Counted from the first letter of the stretch, positions 45,961 through 57,526 are shown. The stretch: 64,000 nucleotides of DNA from Anaspis maculata (GCA_949128115.1 OX421961.1:81823277-81887276); one strand, 5' to 3'. A program made the numbers and translations. The notes: generated by a model from the letters alone, not told the origin.

Positions 45961-46987
45961 AGCAAACAGACTTCTGGAAAACTTTTGTAATTGCATTACC
46001 ACCACCTCCACCATATCATGATGACTGGCAAGGACATCACGACGGCCTTGAAATCGAACGTGCGCAATTAATCGATTATCTCCGATCTGATATGTAGGGC
46101 AGTCTTTGAAGACTAAGTTAGTACGAAAACGCCGAAATGATTTTAGTGCAGTAAATTGGTTAGCTTTATTCCTATAATCCTATATATTATCCTCCAATTT
46201 GACTTCACTCCCGAAATTCACAGCAAGGACATTGTTTGAAATGACGCTTCGTTTTTATGAAAATTAGCGACGTAGGTCGTCGACGTTCTATCGATCCATC
46301 AACCTGAAATGTACGACGAAATAACAACACACAACAAAACAAGAACCAAGAGCCAAAAATTGGTTTCGTCAAGTTATTGTCCCTCAACCTACGACGTCTG
46401 ACGCTAATACACAACTTCAAAGCAATGCCGTTCGAATGTCATTTTTATTTAAACATTCATGATTAAAACACTATTACAATGAAGTCCAATATCAAGAAGC
46501 TGATATAATTTTCGGATTTCTACCTCAAAATAAAACATTTTTATAACTGCCCCCGATTGCACCAAAGAATTTAATAACGAAATAACTAATTGAGGATTTT
46601 CTCTGGTGAATTCTAGGTCAATGCCAGTTGACTGACCACAGGAAATACATAATACAAGTTGTTGTGAACTGAATATCTTCCAATTTTTTTTTATTTGTAA
46701 AACTACGTTTTTCATTCGACTGGGAGACTATTATCACGGGAATAATAGGTATCTTAAACCTTAAATAATAATAATTGGTAAATGCTTCAAATTTCCTAGT
46801 TGTGTCCAGTTATGACATGATTGGTAACAATCAATGAGTGATTCTGATTACCTACTTACAAGAAAACGAGTGAATATCATCTCCTCACGTGCGTGAGTCG
46901 CAACAGCGCATTTTCTTAGTGCAAGCTTGAAAATAAGAATGTTCATACGAGATAAGTTTCAACTTTCATGAAAATCGTTCCACTTAT
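45961..46987. other. no recognised gene
   Basis: About 1 kb without supportable features beyond short chance ORFs. Confidence 0.35.
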
Positions 46988-47943
46988 GCCCGTATTCATA
47001 GTCGTTGTCAAGTGCACGTTGTTCAAGTATCACTTTTAATCAAGCTGTAATAGACCAAGAGCTAGCAACGTTTTATTTACCTCATAAGCAAAATGCAATT
47101 TGATTTATGGGGCATGTAGAGATTATGAATGGCTTCCATAAAATCTTTGTCTTATGAAAAACACGCCTTGCTTTCTCACAAGGCAAGCAAAGAACTGGGC
47201 CATTTGACAGCAATATTCAACACCGGTTTTTCTAGAGCTCTTATTCGATATGAATATCAATTTTATCAGAAATGGATAGGTTGAACTATCTTTTAACTAA
47301 ATTGAATGGGACAGAATCTCAAAATGTATTAGAAACTCAAAAACCAGACTTTCTAAGCGGACGAAAGTTGGCACCAGTTTTTATAGTAGGCGTGATTCGA
47401 GAATGGGCCATCAAATGCGATCCAAACAGCTCGGCCTAGCCTACTAGCTTGAACATACCAGTTGAGAAAGTCTGTTATTTTGTGGTTTCTAATACATTTC
47501 AAGATTTTGTCTCATTCAATTTAGTTGAAAGATAGTTCAACCTATCCATTCCTGATGAAATTGATAATTATATTGAATAAAAACTCTAGAAAAACCGCTG
47601 TTGAATATTGCTGTCAAATGGCCCTGTTCTTTGCTTGCTTTGTGAGAAAGCAAGGCGTGTTTTTCATAAGACAAAGATTTTATGGAAGCCATTCATAATC
47701 TCTACATGCCCCAGAAGTCAAATTGCATTTTGCTTATGAGGTAAATAAAACGTTGCTAGCTCTTGGTCTATAACTCAAGTACGAATTCTGTTTCATGGAC
47801 ATAAATTCGGCTTTCCTCGAGGAATACTATTTCACGGTAATAGCCAAAGATATGTCCATGAAACAGAAATCGTACTCGAGTTACAGCTTGATTAAAAGTG
47901 ACACTTGAACAAGGTGCACTTGACAACGACTATGAATACGGGC
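46988..47943. mobile_element. TIR element with GCCCGTATTCATAG ends
   Basis: GCCCGTATTCATAGTCGTTG at the left mirrors the right end. The TIR continues through TCAAGTGCAC and TTTTAATCAAGCTGTAA. The core hairpin is around TTTCATGGACATA. The ends resemble element B. The left arm is interrupted by a 720-base element at 47051-47770. Confidence 0.8.
47051..47770. mobile_element. PIF/Harbinger-like nested element, TAA duplication
   Basis: TAGACCAAGAGCTAGCAACG at the left mirrors the right end. TAA flanks both sides (47048-47050 and 47771-47773). The other arm of the host element gives the empty site CAAGCTGTAACTCGAGT with a single TAA. A 3-bp TWA duplication is typical of PIF/Harbinger. No transposase. 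Confidence 0.75.
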
Positions 47944-48142
47944 ATAATAAAATATTTCAATATGGCGGCGAACACGGCGGCGGAATCATGAAACTCAGCT
48001 TGAGAATGAGAATGTTCGTACGAGACAAGATTAAGTTCCAACTTCCAACTTTCATGACAATCGTTTCACTAATAAGAAATTTCAATATGGCGGCGCAATC
48101 ATAAAATTTAGCTTGAAAATGAGAATGATCATACGAGACTAA

Positions 48143-48368
48143 GGCCCGTATTCATAGTCAGATCGTCAGATCTTTTGTCTTAAGACGACCTTATTCAATT
48201 TTGATACGCTGATTTCCCCTTAAGAAGATGTAGGGGCATTTGATTATGTTATAAAATATTCATCAGATGATAACTGTATGTATAAAACCATCTTGGTTCA
48301 AGCCTGTGTCTAAATAAACATGGTCTTGAGACCACCTTATATATAAGATCCGACTATGAATACGGACC
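48143..48368. mobile_element. short MITE with GGCCCGTATTCATAGTC ends
   Basis: The left end GGCCCGTATTCATAGTC mirrors GACTATGAATACGGACC at the right, with CTTAAGACGACCTTA-type inner stems. Same terminal signature as element B and the element at 46988. Confidence 0.75.
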
Positions 48369-48409
48369 TGAGGTTAGTTTCAAGATTAATAAAAATCGTT
48401 CTACTAATA

Positions 48410-48905
48410 GGTCGCGGGAACAAAAATGGCGTCTTAAAGATGGGTATATGATATGTTATTTTCACTAGTACCTACTTGTAAATACAATTTTCTTTAGTTG
48501 TAAAGTTGTAATGAATATTTAGATAATTTATTAAACAATTATTGTCGCTTTATCAAAAAAATTATGGTGCTAAACTCAAGATTTGACAGGGTAATGTCAA
48601 GAACAAGCGAATCTCTACAGCGGTACCTTGGCACCCCATCATGCGCAAGCGCGGGCAAGAGGCGCTTTTGTTATGCCGGCAGGAGCTGCTCAGGGTATAT
48701 CACTAGACAAAGAAAGTAGATCCAGCTGGGCCGTGATTGGCGTATGTATCTACTTTCTCTATCTAGTGATCTACCCGGAGCAGCTCCTGGCTCAAAACGA
48801 AAGCGGGTAAAAGGCGCGGAAATGCGCAACACGCTGTTGCCACCTCAGGCATACTTGCAACGTTGCCATAGCGGGTGCCAAGGTGACGGTTATGTTCCCG
48901 CGACC
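48410..48905. mobile_element. MITE, family X, copy 2, with hairpin S inserted
   Basis: Ends GGTCGCGGGAACA and its complement. It is longer than the other X copies because it carries hairpin S at 48663-48807. Confidence 0.8.
48663..48807. repeat. hairpin S inside MITE X2
   Basis: The stem GGAGCTGCTCAGGGTATATC pairs with GATCTACCCGGAGCAGCTCC, flanked by GCTTTTGTT / AACGAAAGC. The same hairpin lies in both B elements, and it is absent from X copies 1, 3 and 4. Confidence 0.75.
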
Positions 48906-49186
48906 TATAAGAGATTTCAATATAGCGATCAAGATGGCGGCGCGGCGCAACCATGAAATCCAGAATCGGATGCAGTTCCAGGTTGTAGCTTTATTTCCCG
49001 AGGACGGGTTCAACTTCTTCGAAGTGCACAGGATATCTTTGTTTTTTGATAATAATGATAACTATGTATGAATAACAAAAAATAATGCGCATTGGCCACC
49101 CTTGGGGACATCAGCTATCCATCGGAAGAAGTTCCAAGGCTCTAGCCTCAATCCCTGAGAAGGAGTACAACTTGTTAATTTCTACA

Positions 49187-49218
49187 CGGACAGACGGACG
49201 GACAGACAGACAGACAAA
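49187..49218. repeat. GACGGACAGACA microsatellite
   Basis: (GACA/GACG)n run preceded by TTGTTAATTTCTACACG. A second similar run is at about 49478-49505. Confidence 0.6.
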
Positions 49219-50296
49219 CCGGCCATACAGCGTCGTTTTCTTAAGAAAATGGGCTAAGGAACACACGCCCTAATCTTTTTCTACCAAGCCGTAGCTTCGG
49301 GGTTATTTTATTATTTTATATTATTTATTATTAATTTATAACACTAAATTGTTATAATTACAATTGTTTATCATTATTTCGCCAAGATTTTTTTTGATTC
49401 GGGATAAAAGGTCATGAGCTACCCATTGAATTGAAAATTTTTCGCAAAAATTCTTTCGTCCAGGACTAAATGGTATGACGGACAGAGAGACGGACGGACA
49501 AACAAAGCGAGGACATAAGCGGTTTCCCGTTTGGAGAAGTGCGCTAAAAACGTCATTACTTTTCATAGGTGATTTATGTCTTTGGCTTTTATCCAAAAAA
49601 TCATTAGATGGTTCATTTACTTCGTGAGTCGTCAGCTTACGACACGACATGCAAGCACATACATATTATTACTGAGATCATTTATTTAGGTATATTTACT
49701 TTGTTTCATATTCACCACAATAACCAACAAATATGTACGAATGGAGGTACGCTATATTAAACGTGCAAAATGTTATAACACATAACAATATGTAATAAAT
49801 CTATGCGAGGCTACGCAATTGAGATAATAATTATTAAAATAAATATACCGAGAATATGAAGTACCCAAATTACGTCTACGTATTTAATGGAGTTGGTAAG
49901 CAAACAGCAAAAAGTATAAAAGTTGATTTTATTTACACACAAACACTAGCATAGCCATAACGAGCTCGAGCTGCAATGTTTTGTTTGCCGCCACCTGCCC
50001 GAGATGATCAGATCAAATCGGTAATTTCCCATCAGTTCGCATTAAATTAGGAAAAATGGTTCTTGAAAATATACAAAGAGGTGGTATATTTTCATGGTAA
50101 CCTTGTCACCGGTGGATCTTATAATTTCTCACTCACTGCTTGAAGTGAAAACCAATTCATAATTGCACCATTAACTGCTTGATTTTTGACGACCCAATAA
50201 TCCACCGATAGCGTTGTGCTTATAACTAAGGTGACCAGACGTTCCGATTTGGTCGGAACTGTACCGTTTTCGGGAGACACTTTCCGATTGGACTTT
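49219..50296. other. no recognised gene
   Basis: About 1.1 kb of AT-rich sequence with a second GACGGACA-type run near 49478. Nothing else supportable. Confidence 0.35.
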
Positions 50297-50354
50297 CTGT
50301 TCCGTAAATGTTCCGATTCAAGTAACTGTTCCGTAAATGCTCCGATTTGAGCAA
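50297..50354. repeat. 29-base tandem duplication
   Basis: Two units of CTGTTCCGTAAATG followed by YTCCGATTYRAGYAA, differing at four positions. The GTTCCGATT motif also recurs just upstream. Confidence 0.7.
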
Positions 50355-50494
50355 CGAACATTTCAATTTTTTTTTACCCATTCTATATTTTCGGTAAATT
50401 TGGTTGAAATTCATGCAGATAGTAGTTTATTCACAATATTGAATTTATTTCGATTGACACCCACGCTATGCAAGTGGGTCTCGACTGTCTCTGT

Positions 50495-50577
50495 CTTACT
50501 CAAGGGAGGCTGTGGCCTGGCCAAAATCAGCCTCGTTTTCCCGCCAATGACCAGGACCACAGCCTTCCTTGAGTAAG
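50495..50577. repeat. strong 83-base hairpin
   Basis: CTTACTCAAGGGAGGCTGTG pairs with CACAGCCTTCCTTGAGTAAG almost perfectly, extended by CCTGG / CCAGG, around a loop of about 30 bases. Confidence 0.75.
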
Positions 50578-50839
50578 AAAGTTTTTGATCATACGGTGCA
50601 TGTTGTTTCAAAAAGCATATTTTTATCAACAACATTATTTCATTATTATTGGGATTCTTATGAACACTGTTGGTTGAAAAGGGGGCAAATAAGGGACAGC
50701 ACTTACCCGCCCTCCTGCTGTTTTTTTTTTTGCAGAAAAATGATCAGAAAAACTAAGTTTCGGACTCGGTTTCAGAAAATATTCCCAAATATCGGTCTAT
50801 CCAACAAGGAACAGACGCGAAAAAATGAGGAATAGATGG

Positions 50840-51053
50840 TATATCCCATACACTTTCTATTTTCAGTAGAATGACTTTTTGGAGCTAAAATAAAGTGACA
50901 AGCTGGAACGCTGGGAGAATACGGCCGATGCCCGCTGATAGTTTCGCTCCCAAACTTGGTAGGTTCCATCAGCCGTAGTCGTAGCGCCCCAGCTTGTCGC
51001 TCTATTTTTGCTCCAAAAAGTAATTTTACTGAAAATAGAAAGTGTATGGGATA
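50840..51053. mobile_element. MITE, family M, copy 3
   Basis: TATATCCCATACACTTTCTA mirrors the right end, with an internal AAGTGACAAGCTGG / CCAGCTTGTC stem. Confidence 0.85.
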
Positions 51054-51110
51054 ATAGGTAGGTGCCTGGAAGTTCTAAATCAGCAAATAAAAGAAACCCC
51101 CTTTTTTTCC

Positions 51111-51136
51111 AAATAAAAAAAAAAAAAAAAAAAAAG
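51111..51136. repeat. poly(A) run
   Basis: About 25 consecutive A residues. Confidence 0.8.
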
Positions 51137-51198
51137 TCACCTCATGTTTCGATTTTTTCACTGAGAAATCTAGTCACCTCACTTATAACGGACCTTTT

Positions 51199-51490
51199 TT
51201 TGCGGACGATATAGCAGTATTAGCACCTTTGACTATTAGCACCCAGCAAGGAAGGGCTAGAAATAGGTAGTTTTGAACGAAATGAAAGGTTTTAACAGAG
51301 GACTACCGCATGAAAATCAACAAAAATAAGACAAGTTTTGGTATGCAAGGAACGTGGAAACAGGGTTAACAGAATAAGAATAAGAATACGAACGAACGAA
51401 GAATCAGAATACAGGCTGGAAACGAAGAGGTAGGAGAATTCACGAATTTCTATTTGAAAAGTCAAATCACTTAGGATAGGAGACGTAGGT
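51199..51490 (+). pseudogene. LINE reverse transcriptase relic (FADD motif)
   Basis: One frame reads FADDIAVLAP at 51199-51228, the reverse transcriptase catalytic motif. In the same frame YRMKINKNKTSF follows at about 51304, and then EEVGEFTNFYLKSQIT (the YLGSxIT block) in a neighbouring frame. Several stops and frame breaks show it is dead. The LINE type is similar to that of the relic at 16340-16970, which has the same KYLG block. Confidence 0.7.
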
Positions 51491-53218
51491 ATAGTGGACG
51501 TGGTACAACCGAAATAGGGAATATAAGTTGCAAATGATGATAAAGGCAAACCACTTGGCAGGGTCACAACTGAGACCTAAATGAACGATTTGACCCGCAG
51601 TGCTTTTCTTTTCGTCCCTTAGGATTTGAATAGCGCCCCTTTTTCAAAATGGTGGATATTATCTAGGGGCAGAAGGTATCGAATAGCCTGGTAATGTCCA
51701 GCTTAGTAGAAATATAGGGGGCTGTATCTCAATCGGTTTCTGGGACATCAAACACTTATTTAAAAAAATGGTGGACATTGACATCTACCGCAGGCAAATT
51801 TGGTGGAGGCGCCAAAAGGAATTTAGTACTGTCATAAGAAAATTGCTGTAACATTTTTATTTTCCAACGGATTTCAACACAAGACATTTCATTTTGTGAA
51901 AAAGTGAATTCTTCATGTTACCTCAAACCTTTCATTGAAAAAAGACGTTGAGGAATGTTGAAAAAAAAAAAAAAAAATTATTTGAAAAAAAAAGATTTTT
52001 TACATTTTTTATTTTTATGCAATTTGCCCTATTTGTTGACTTTGATGTGCCCTTTCTAAATTTGCACTTTTCCGATTTATATCTTTGCAGTACGCACCGC
52101 CATGTTGAAAAAATGATGTCTGAAAAGAAGTTTTTGACAATATCTGAATTTTGGTCCATGTGACATTGAAATGTTTATAAACATATGAAAGCACATTCAA
52201 TCCTCCACAGTTTGACATCTGAACCAGCTCTGTGCGACCCAAGGTTCTTGAGCTAGACCTTCTGGAAGTATCAATTTTTGGTTCCAAAAGAAATAAAAAT
52301 CACCTCTTGGGGCTGTGCCAGGTCCACCAATGTTCATGATTTGAGATAAATGACGACGCGTTATTGATTGGGTGACTTGATTAAGGCATGGTGGTGATCC
52401 AGTGGTAAAATTCGGTAGGCACGGTCACTATTTAACACCGAAAATTGATACTTCCGGAAGCTCTAGCTCAAGAACCCCGAGTCGCACAGAAATGGTTCAG
52501 GTGTCAAATCGTGGAGAATTGAATGTTCTCTCATACGTATATAAACATTTCAATCTCGTATGAACTAATATTTAGATATTGTCAAAAACTTCTCTTCAGA
52601 TTTCATTTTTTCAACATGGCGGTGCGCACTGCAAAGATATAAATCGGAAAAGTGCAAATTTAGAAGTGGCACAACAAAATCTACAAATATGGCAATTTTC
52701 ATGAAAATAAAAAAATAAAAAAAACCTTTTTTTTTCAAAATTATTTTTCATTTTTTTCTTCAACATTCCTCAATGTCTTTTTTTATGGAAGGTATAAGAT
52801 AACAAGAAGAATTTACTTTTTCACAAAATGAGATACCTTGTGTTAAAATCGGTTGAAAAATGAAAATATTACAGCAATTCTCTTATGACCGTACAAAATT
52901 CATTTTGGCGCCTCCACCAAATTTGCCTGCGACAGATGTCAATGTTCCACCATTTTTTTGAATAGTGTTTGATGTTCCAGAAACCGATCGAGACATAGCT
53001 CCATATATTCAAACAAAGCTGAACATCACCAGGCTATTCGATACCTTCTGCCCCTAGATAAAATCCGCCATTTTGAAAAAGGGGCGCCATTCAAATCCTA
53101 AGGGACGAAAATGAAAGCACTACGGGTCAAATCGTTTATATAAGTCTTAGTTACGATCCTGCCAAGTGGTTTGCCTTTATCATCATTTGCAACTTGTTTT
53201 TTCCTACCACGTCCACTA
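51490..53218. mobile_element. 1.7-kb palindrome P7
   Basis: The arms pair from TAGTGGACGTGGTA (51492) with TACCACGTCCACTA (53205-53218) inward through CGATTTGACCC and GGGTCAAATCG, ACCTTCTGCCCCTAGATA and its complement, and GGTTCTTGAGCTAG with its partner. The axis is near 52358. No TACAGGG ends. The left arm abuts the LINE relic. Confidence 0.8.
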
Positions 53219-53413
53219 GTAGGAAGAATGGATATCAAGCAAAGAGTAGCGAATAGAAATAATAACGACTTGCTATGAATGCGCATGTCAGGAATGCCTA
53301 TACACGCGGGTCCGGCGTCAATCAGATGTTAAGTGCGATTTATAACTCGATTTCAATTTCAGTCTCAATTTTAATAGCAATTTTAACGAAGTTCAAAGAT
53401 ACGATTTCCTTTG

Positions 53414-53617
53414 TATATCCCATACACTTTCTATTTTCAGTAGAATGACTTTTTGGAGCAAAAATAAAGTTGGGGGGCTACGACTACGGCTGACCTGCAA
53501 AGTTTTGGAGCGAAACTATCAGCGGCCATCGGGCGTATTCTCTCAGCGCTCCAGCTTGTCACTTTATTTTTGCTCCAAAAAGTCATTCTACTTAAAATAG
53601 AAAGTGTATGGAATATA
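53414..53617. mobile_element. MITE, family M, copy 4
   Basis: TATATCCCATACACTTTCTA mirrors the right end. The inner half is rearranged relative to the other copies: the GCTACGACTACGGCTGA block is inverted. Confidence 0.8.
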
Positions 53618-54295
53618 CGTTTTTAAAACCCGATTTTAATCGCAAGATGCAATCGCAACAATTTTAAGGATGCGATTTATGACTGCGATTTATAACTCGA
53701 TTTTAATTTTAGTCGCAATTTTAATCGCAATTTTAGTCGGATCGATCGTAAGCATATTCACCTCGCCAATCCACGTTTACCATCACCGTACATCACTTCA
53801 GCGCACACATGAGAGCGCATACCTGCAGAGCGCGGTAATTTCAATTCGGACGCACGAAGTGTCACTGTCAATGGAAACTGTCAATCAATAATCGAAATGT
53901 AAACAAGCAACAAACATAACCTCCTAACCATTCAACATTTAATATTGTTCAGAATGAAATGTTACGTGCCGTATGGCAGAAAGACGCAGAAAAGATTCAG
54001 GTGATAAGAAACACAACGAGCTGCAAGGCGATCGATGAAACAAGAGCGTTATTTGGTTAGATCTGTCGAAACGTCAAATCGACGTCAAGCGCTGTCAGCT
54101 GAAATTTGCGTGACATTACACACGCACACCGTATTACAGTGTTGTCAACTTGTTGTCGTGATATTAGATATGGCAACGTCCTACTTTCACAGGTATGCGC
54201 AGAAGCCTTTCGGGAAACGTGGATTTATAACTCGATCGCAACGATCGCATCGGCCGGAAGCAAGGCATGATGGAGGGAGAAAACGTAGGGTGCAG

Positions 54296-55151
54296 TGCAG
54301 TGGCGTAACTAGCCCATTTGAACAGGCAAGTACCTACAGACCAAGAAGGCGCCGCAAGTGAACATTTTTCGAGGAAATGAGCATAATCAATGTATGTTTG
54401 TGTGAATTGTAAACGTTGAAAAGGCGCCGTTGCGGTCAAATATTTATACAGGTGGGTGCGGGTACCCGGCTGACATCCCCTTAGTTGCGCCACTGCTCAC
54501 CCGTCAGCTTGTCGCTAAAAGTCCCCAGAAAATCCACTAACACAGCACTGCTAATCAAGAAGACTACTGTGTTCATTTTTGCTAATCTTGATATTATCTT
54601 GATTTTCATTGGTTGATTGAAGGATCGGATCGCAAGAGTTGGATATTGGCCAACTTCTTAAAATCCTTAAAATTGTTGCGATTGCGGCTTGCGGTTAACA
54701 TCGTGTTATAAAAGGTATAGAGGAAATCGTATCTTTGAACTTCGTTAAAATTCGATTAAAATTGCGACTAAATTTAAAATCGAGTTATAAATCGCACTTG
54801 AGAAGCTGGCCAATATCCAACTCTTGCGATCCGATCCTTACGATCCACCAATGAAAATCAAGATAATATCAAGATTAGCGAAAATGAACACAGTAGTCTT
54901 CTTAATTAGCAAGGTTATGTATGATAGGGGATTTTCAGCGACAAGCCAACAGGTGAGCAGTGGCTCAACTAGGGGGGTCAGCGGGTACCCGCACCCACGT
55001 GTACAAATATTTGAGCGCAATCGCGCCTTTTCAACCTTCACAATTCATACAAACATACATTGATTATGCTCATTTTTCCAAAAAATTTCCATTTGCGGAG
55101 CCTTTTTGGAATGTAGGTACCTGCCTGTTCAAATGGGCCAGTTGCGCCACT
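54296..55151. mobile_element. palindromic element with CAGTGGCGTAACTAG ends
   Basis: The left end CAGTGGCGTAACTAGCCCAT mirrors the right end at 55151. A second inner pair (AGTTGCGCCACTGCTCACC near 54472, GGTGAGCAGTGGCTCAACTA near 54951) repeats the terminal motif. CAGTGGCGTAACTA-like ends occur in hAT-type elements, so that superfamily is a guess. No ORF. Confidence 0.6.
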
Positions 55152-55268
55152 GCAAGTGAGTGAAACAATGATACTAGTGACAGGCAAGATTTCCCAAAAG
55201 TCCCTTACACTTCCTCCCTCCATCATGCCTTGTTTCCGACAGATGCGATCGTTGCAATCGAGTTATAC

Positions 55269-56128
55269 TGCCAAAAAAAGACAATCTGCAAAACTTTCCT
55301 TATCACCCTGTATGAGGCATATCGCTATCATAAGCGAATAAGCAATTGCATATCGTAAAATCAAAAGAATTTATCTTGGGAGTTGGTGTAAGCTGTTTTA
55401 GAATCCCGTGATTTTCAAGCTTGAAGGCGATTTGAAGGAGAACAATTCTGGGTGTCCCATTTCAAATTATTTCAACCATTTATCAGTATTTATGATCAGT
55501 TTATGAAGAAAATTCAGTACTCACATCCAATTCCGAAAAATTCCAATTTCATTGTGGTGGAAATACCTCGAAAGATGCACAAGATCACTAACAACTCGAA
55601 CTCGAGAAATAAAATGAAGAAGCTATCCTGGAGATGGAACTAAATAGCTATAGTCTGTACAGCCATAGAACCGACTTTTTTCAATTTCAGTGATGTAACC
55701 TATAGCAAATAAAAGCACCAAAGACTGTAACAACATGGGCGCGTTTGGAACTAATATTAGTTTTGTTCGGTTGGTAGTCTTACCCGGGCAAATTATTCCT
55801 ACGCCAAGCCAATGGCATTACATTCAGCGAGTTTGACACTTACGTACGAGTCGTACGATTTCTAACCTCCATTTCTCTATGATGTTTGTTATTTTTAGTC
55901 GGCTCGGCTGTTGTGAGTGTTGGGAATAAAATCAGCTTCATTCAAAAAAATTATTTTCTTATTCATTAAAATTGATATTAAACTTGTGTCATTTGAAATT
56001 ACCATAGCACTTAGCTGTGATTAGCGGAAATAAGCACCTTTTTCTAACTGGAATTTCATATTTCGCGGGTAACGCTCGGGACTACTTTTCAAGAGGAGGA
56101 ATCTGGTGGTCCTTTCTATGAGTGTATA
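55269..56128. other. no recognised gene
   Basis: About 860 bases. A CACCCTGTAT string at 55306 is a lone TIR-like end without a visible partner. Otherwise nothing supportable. Confidence 0.35.
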
Positions 56129-56477
56129 GGTCGCGGAAACAAAAATGGCGTGCTAAAGATGGGTATATGGTATGATGTTATTTTCACTAGTACTTACTTG
56201 TTGATACAATTTTCTTCAGTTGTAAAGTTGGAATAAATATATAGATAATTTATTGAACAATTATCGCTTTATCATAAAAATTAATGTGCTGAACTCAAGA
56301 TTTAACTGAGTAATGTCAAAAACAAGCGAATCTCTACAGCGGTACCTTGGCACCCCTTCAGGCGCAAACGCGGGCAAGAAGCTGGCAAGAGGCGCTTCGT
56401 TGTGCCGGCGTGCCTGCAACCCCAGCCTGCAACGTTGCCATAGCGGGTGCCGAGGTGACGGCTATGTTCCCGCGACC
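56129..56477. mobile_element. MITE, family X, copy 3
   Basis: Ends GGTCGCGGAAACA and TGTTCCCGCGACC with TATA on both flanks. About 350 bases, without hairpin S. Confidence 0.85.
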
Positions 56478-56695
56478 TATAGAGTATACAAATGCTTTTT
56501 GGTCTAGACTTTTCGGGTACATGAGTATGTGCAGAATGTACAATGATGATTGTTGAAAGTGGGTTCGAGTCTTGATGGATTTTTCTGGGAATGAACTAAG
56601 ATAATTTAGGGGATGGGGACAGATAATTATGGAGAATTACCGTATTTTCACTCAAAAAGAAAGAAAGGAAAAATAAAAAAAGTCTGACAATGATG

Positions 56696-56894
56696 AATTG
56701 CAGAAGAGTAGGTATTGTTCCTTTTCGCCGTCCTATCCAAATTTGTATTTAAAATATCGATTTTTAATTGACATCTTTGAACAATGGATTTGTCGTTGAT
56801 CCCTTGTTTGTTCAAAGATGTCAATTAAAAATCGATATTTTAAATACAAATTTGGGTAGGACGACGAAAAGGAACAATACCTACCCTTCTGCAA
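56696..56894. mobile_element. near-perfect 199-base palindrome
   Basis: TTGCAGAAGAGTAGGTATTG pairs with the right end, and the arms of about 85 bases continue through TCCTATCCAAATTTGTATTT and AAATATCGATTTTTAATTGA with very few mismatches. Confidence 0.85.
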
Positions 56895-56960
56895 TCCGCA
56901 CTTTGCGGAACAGACGTGCGGAACAGACTTCTGACGTAATTTATCACCCCCGTTGGGGTT

Positions 56961-57073
56961 TATAGGCGATTGACCTTATTGGGGAAAATGGCCGTTTCGT
57001 CGAGGAAGTTTTAGGGAATTAATTTTCAGAAAAGGTGTAAGTTGCCGCAGGCAACGGCGGCTGTTGCGTCAAT
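56961..57073. repeat. repeat R, copy 2, left part
   Basis: From TATAGGCGATTGACCTTATT to GTCAAT, matching 27596-27708. It continues at 58972 after the inserted element. Confidence 0.85.
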
Positions 57074-57334
57074 AGGGTATGTGACGGTTTTTCAATTTTG
57101 GTCTAAATAATTTCTAATTGCTTGGTTTTCACTGAAAGTAGTATTTATTTGGATCAAAGCATGTTTATTTTACGGAAAGAAAACTTTTTTATTTCGCTAA
57201 AATATTTGGCGCCCAAACGCTTTATGAAAGTCAACGGCCATTGTGACGTTACAGTTCATAAACTGTCAAGTGTCATTCGCGAATGTAAACAAACCATCAC
57301 ATGTTCGCAAGGACGCTGTTCTGTTTGGAGAACA

Positions 57335-57526
57335 ATGAGTGGAAAATCATATCACTGGTGTGTGGTGCCTCTTTGCAAAAACACGGGAAGAAGTTCCCCA
57401 CATCAACTTTTCATTGTGGTACCCAAAAAAGAACACATGAGAAGGAAATGGCTGGAACTTGCAAGAAGGGATCCAAATGGATTATCTTCGGAGTCGTCCA
57501 TCTATTTTTGTGAAAACCATTTTTAT
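57335..57526 (+). CDS. THAP zinc-finger exon
   Basis: ATG at 57335 begins MSGKSYHWCVVPLCK. The C2CH pattern is C-x4-C, 44 residues, then C-x2-H (YFCENHFY), with RKWLELARRD between, as in THAP DNA-binding domains. It ends at a strong splice donor GTAGGTAT (57527), so it is a first exon. THAP domains occur in P-element-type transposases and in host transcription factors. A continuation is not firmly found. The only hint is a 58.5-58.7 kb frame ending KFECYG. It may be a captured or decayed transposase exon. Confidence 0.6.

Larger units (their letters stand above)
53331..55268. mobile_element. complex of nested inverted repeats
   Basis: AAGTGCGATTTATAACTCGA at 53331 pairs with its complement ending at 54799. 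AACTCGATCGCAACGATCGCAT at 54230 pairs with a block ending at 55268. These arms bracket MITE M4 and the CAGTGGCG element. Many ATTTTAATCGCAA-type short repeats occur. Order of events unresolved. Confidence 0.55.
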
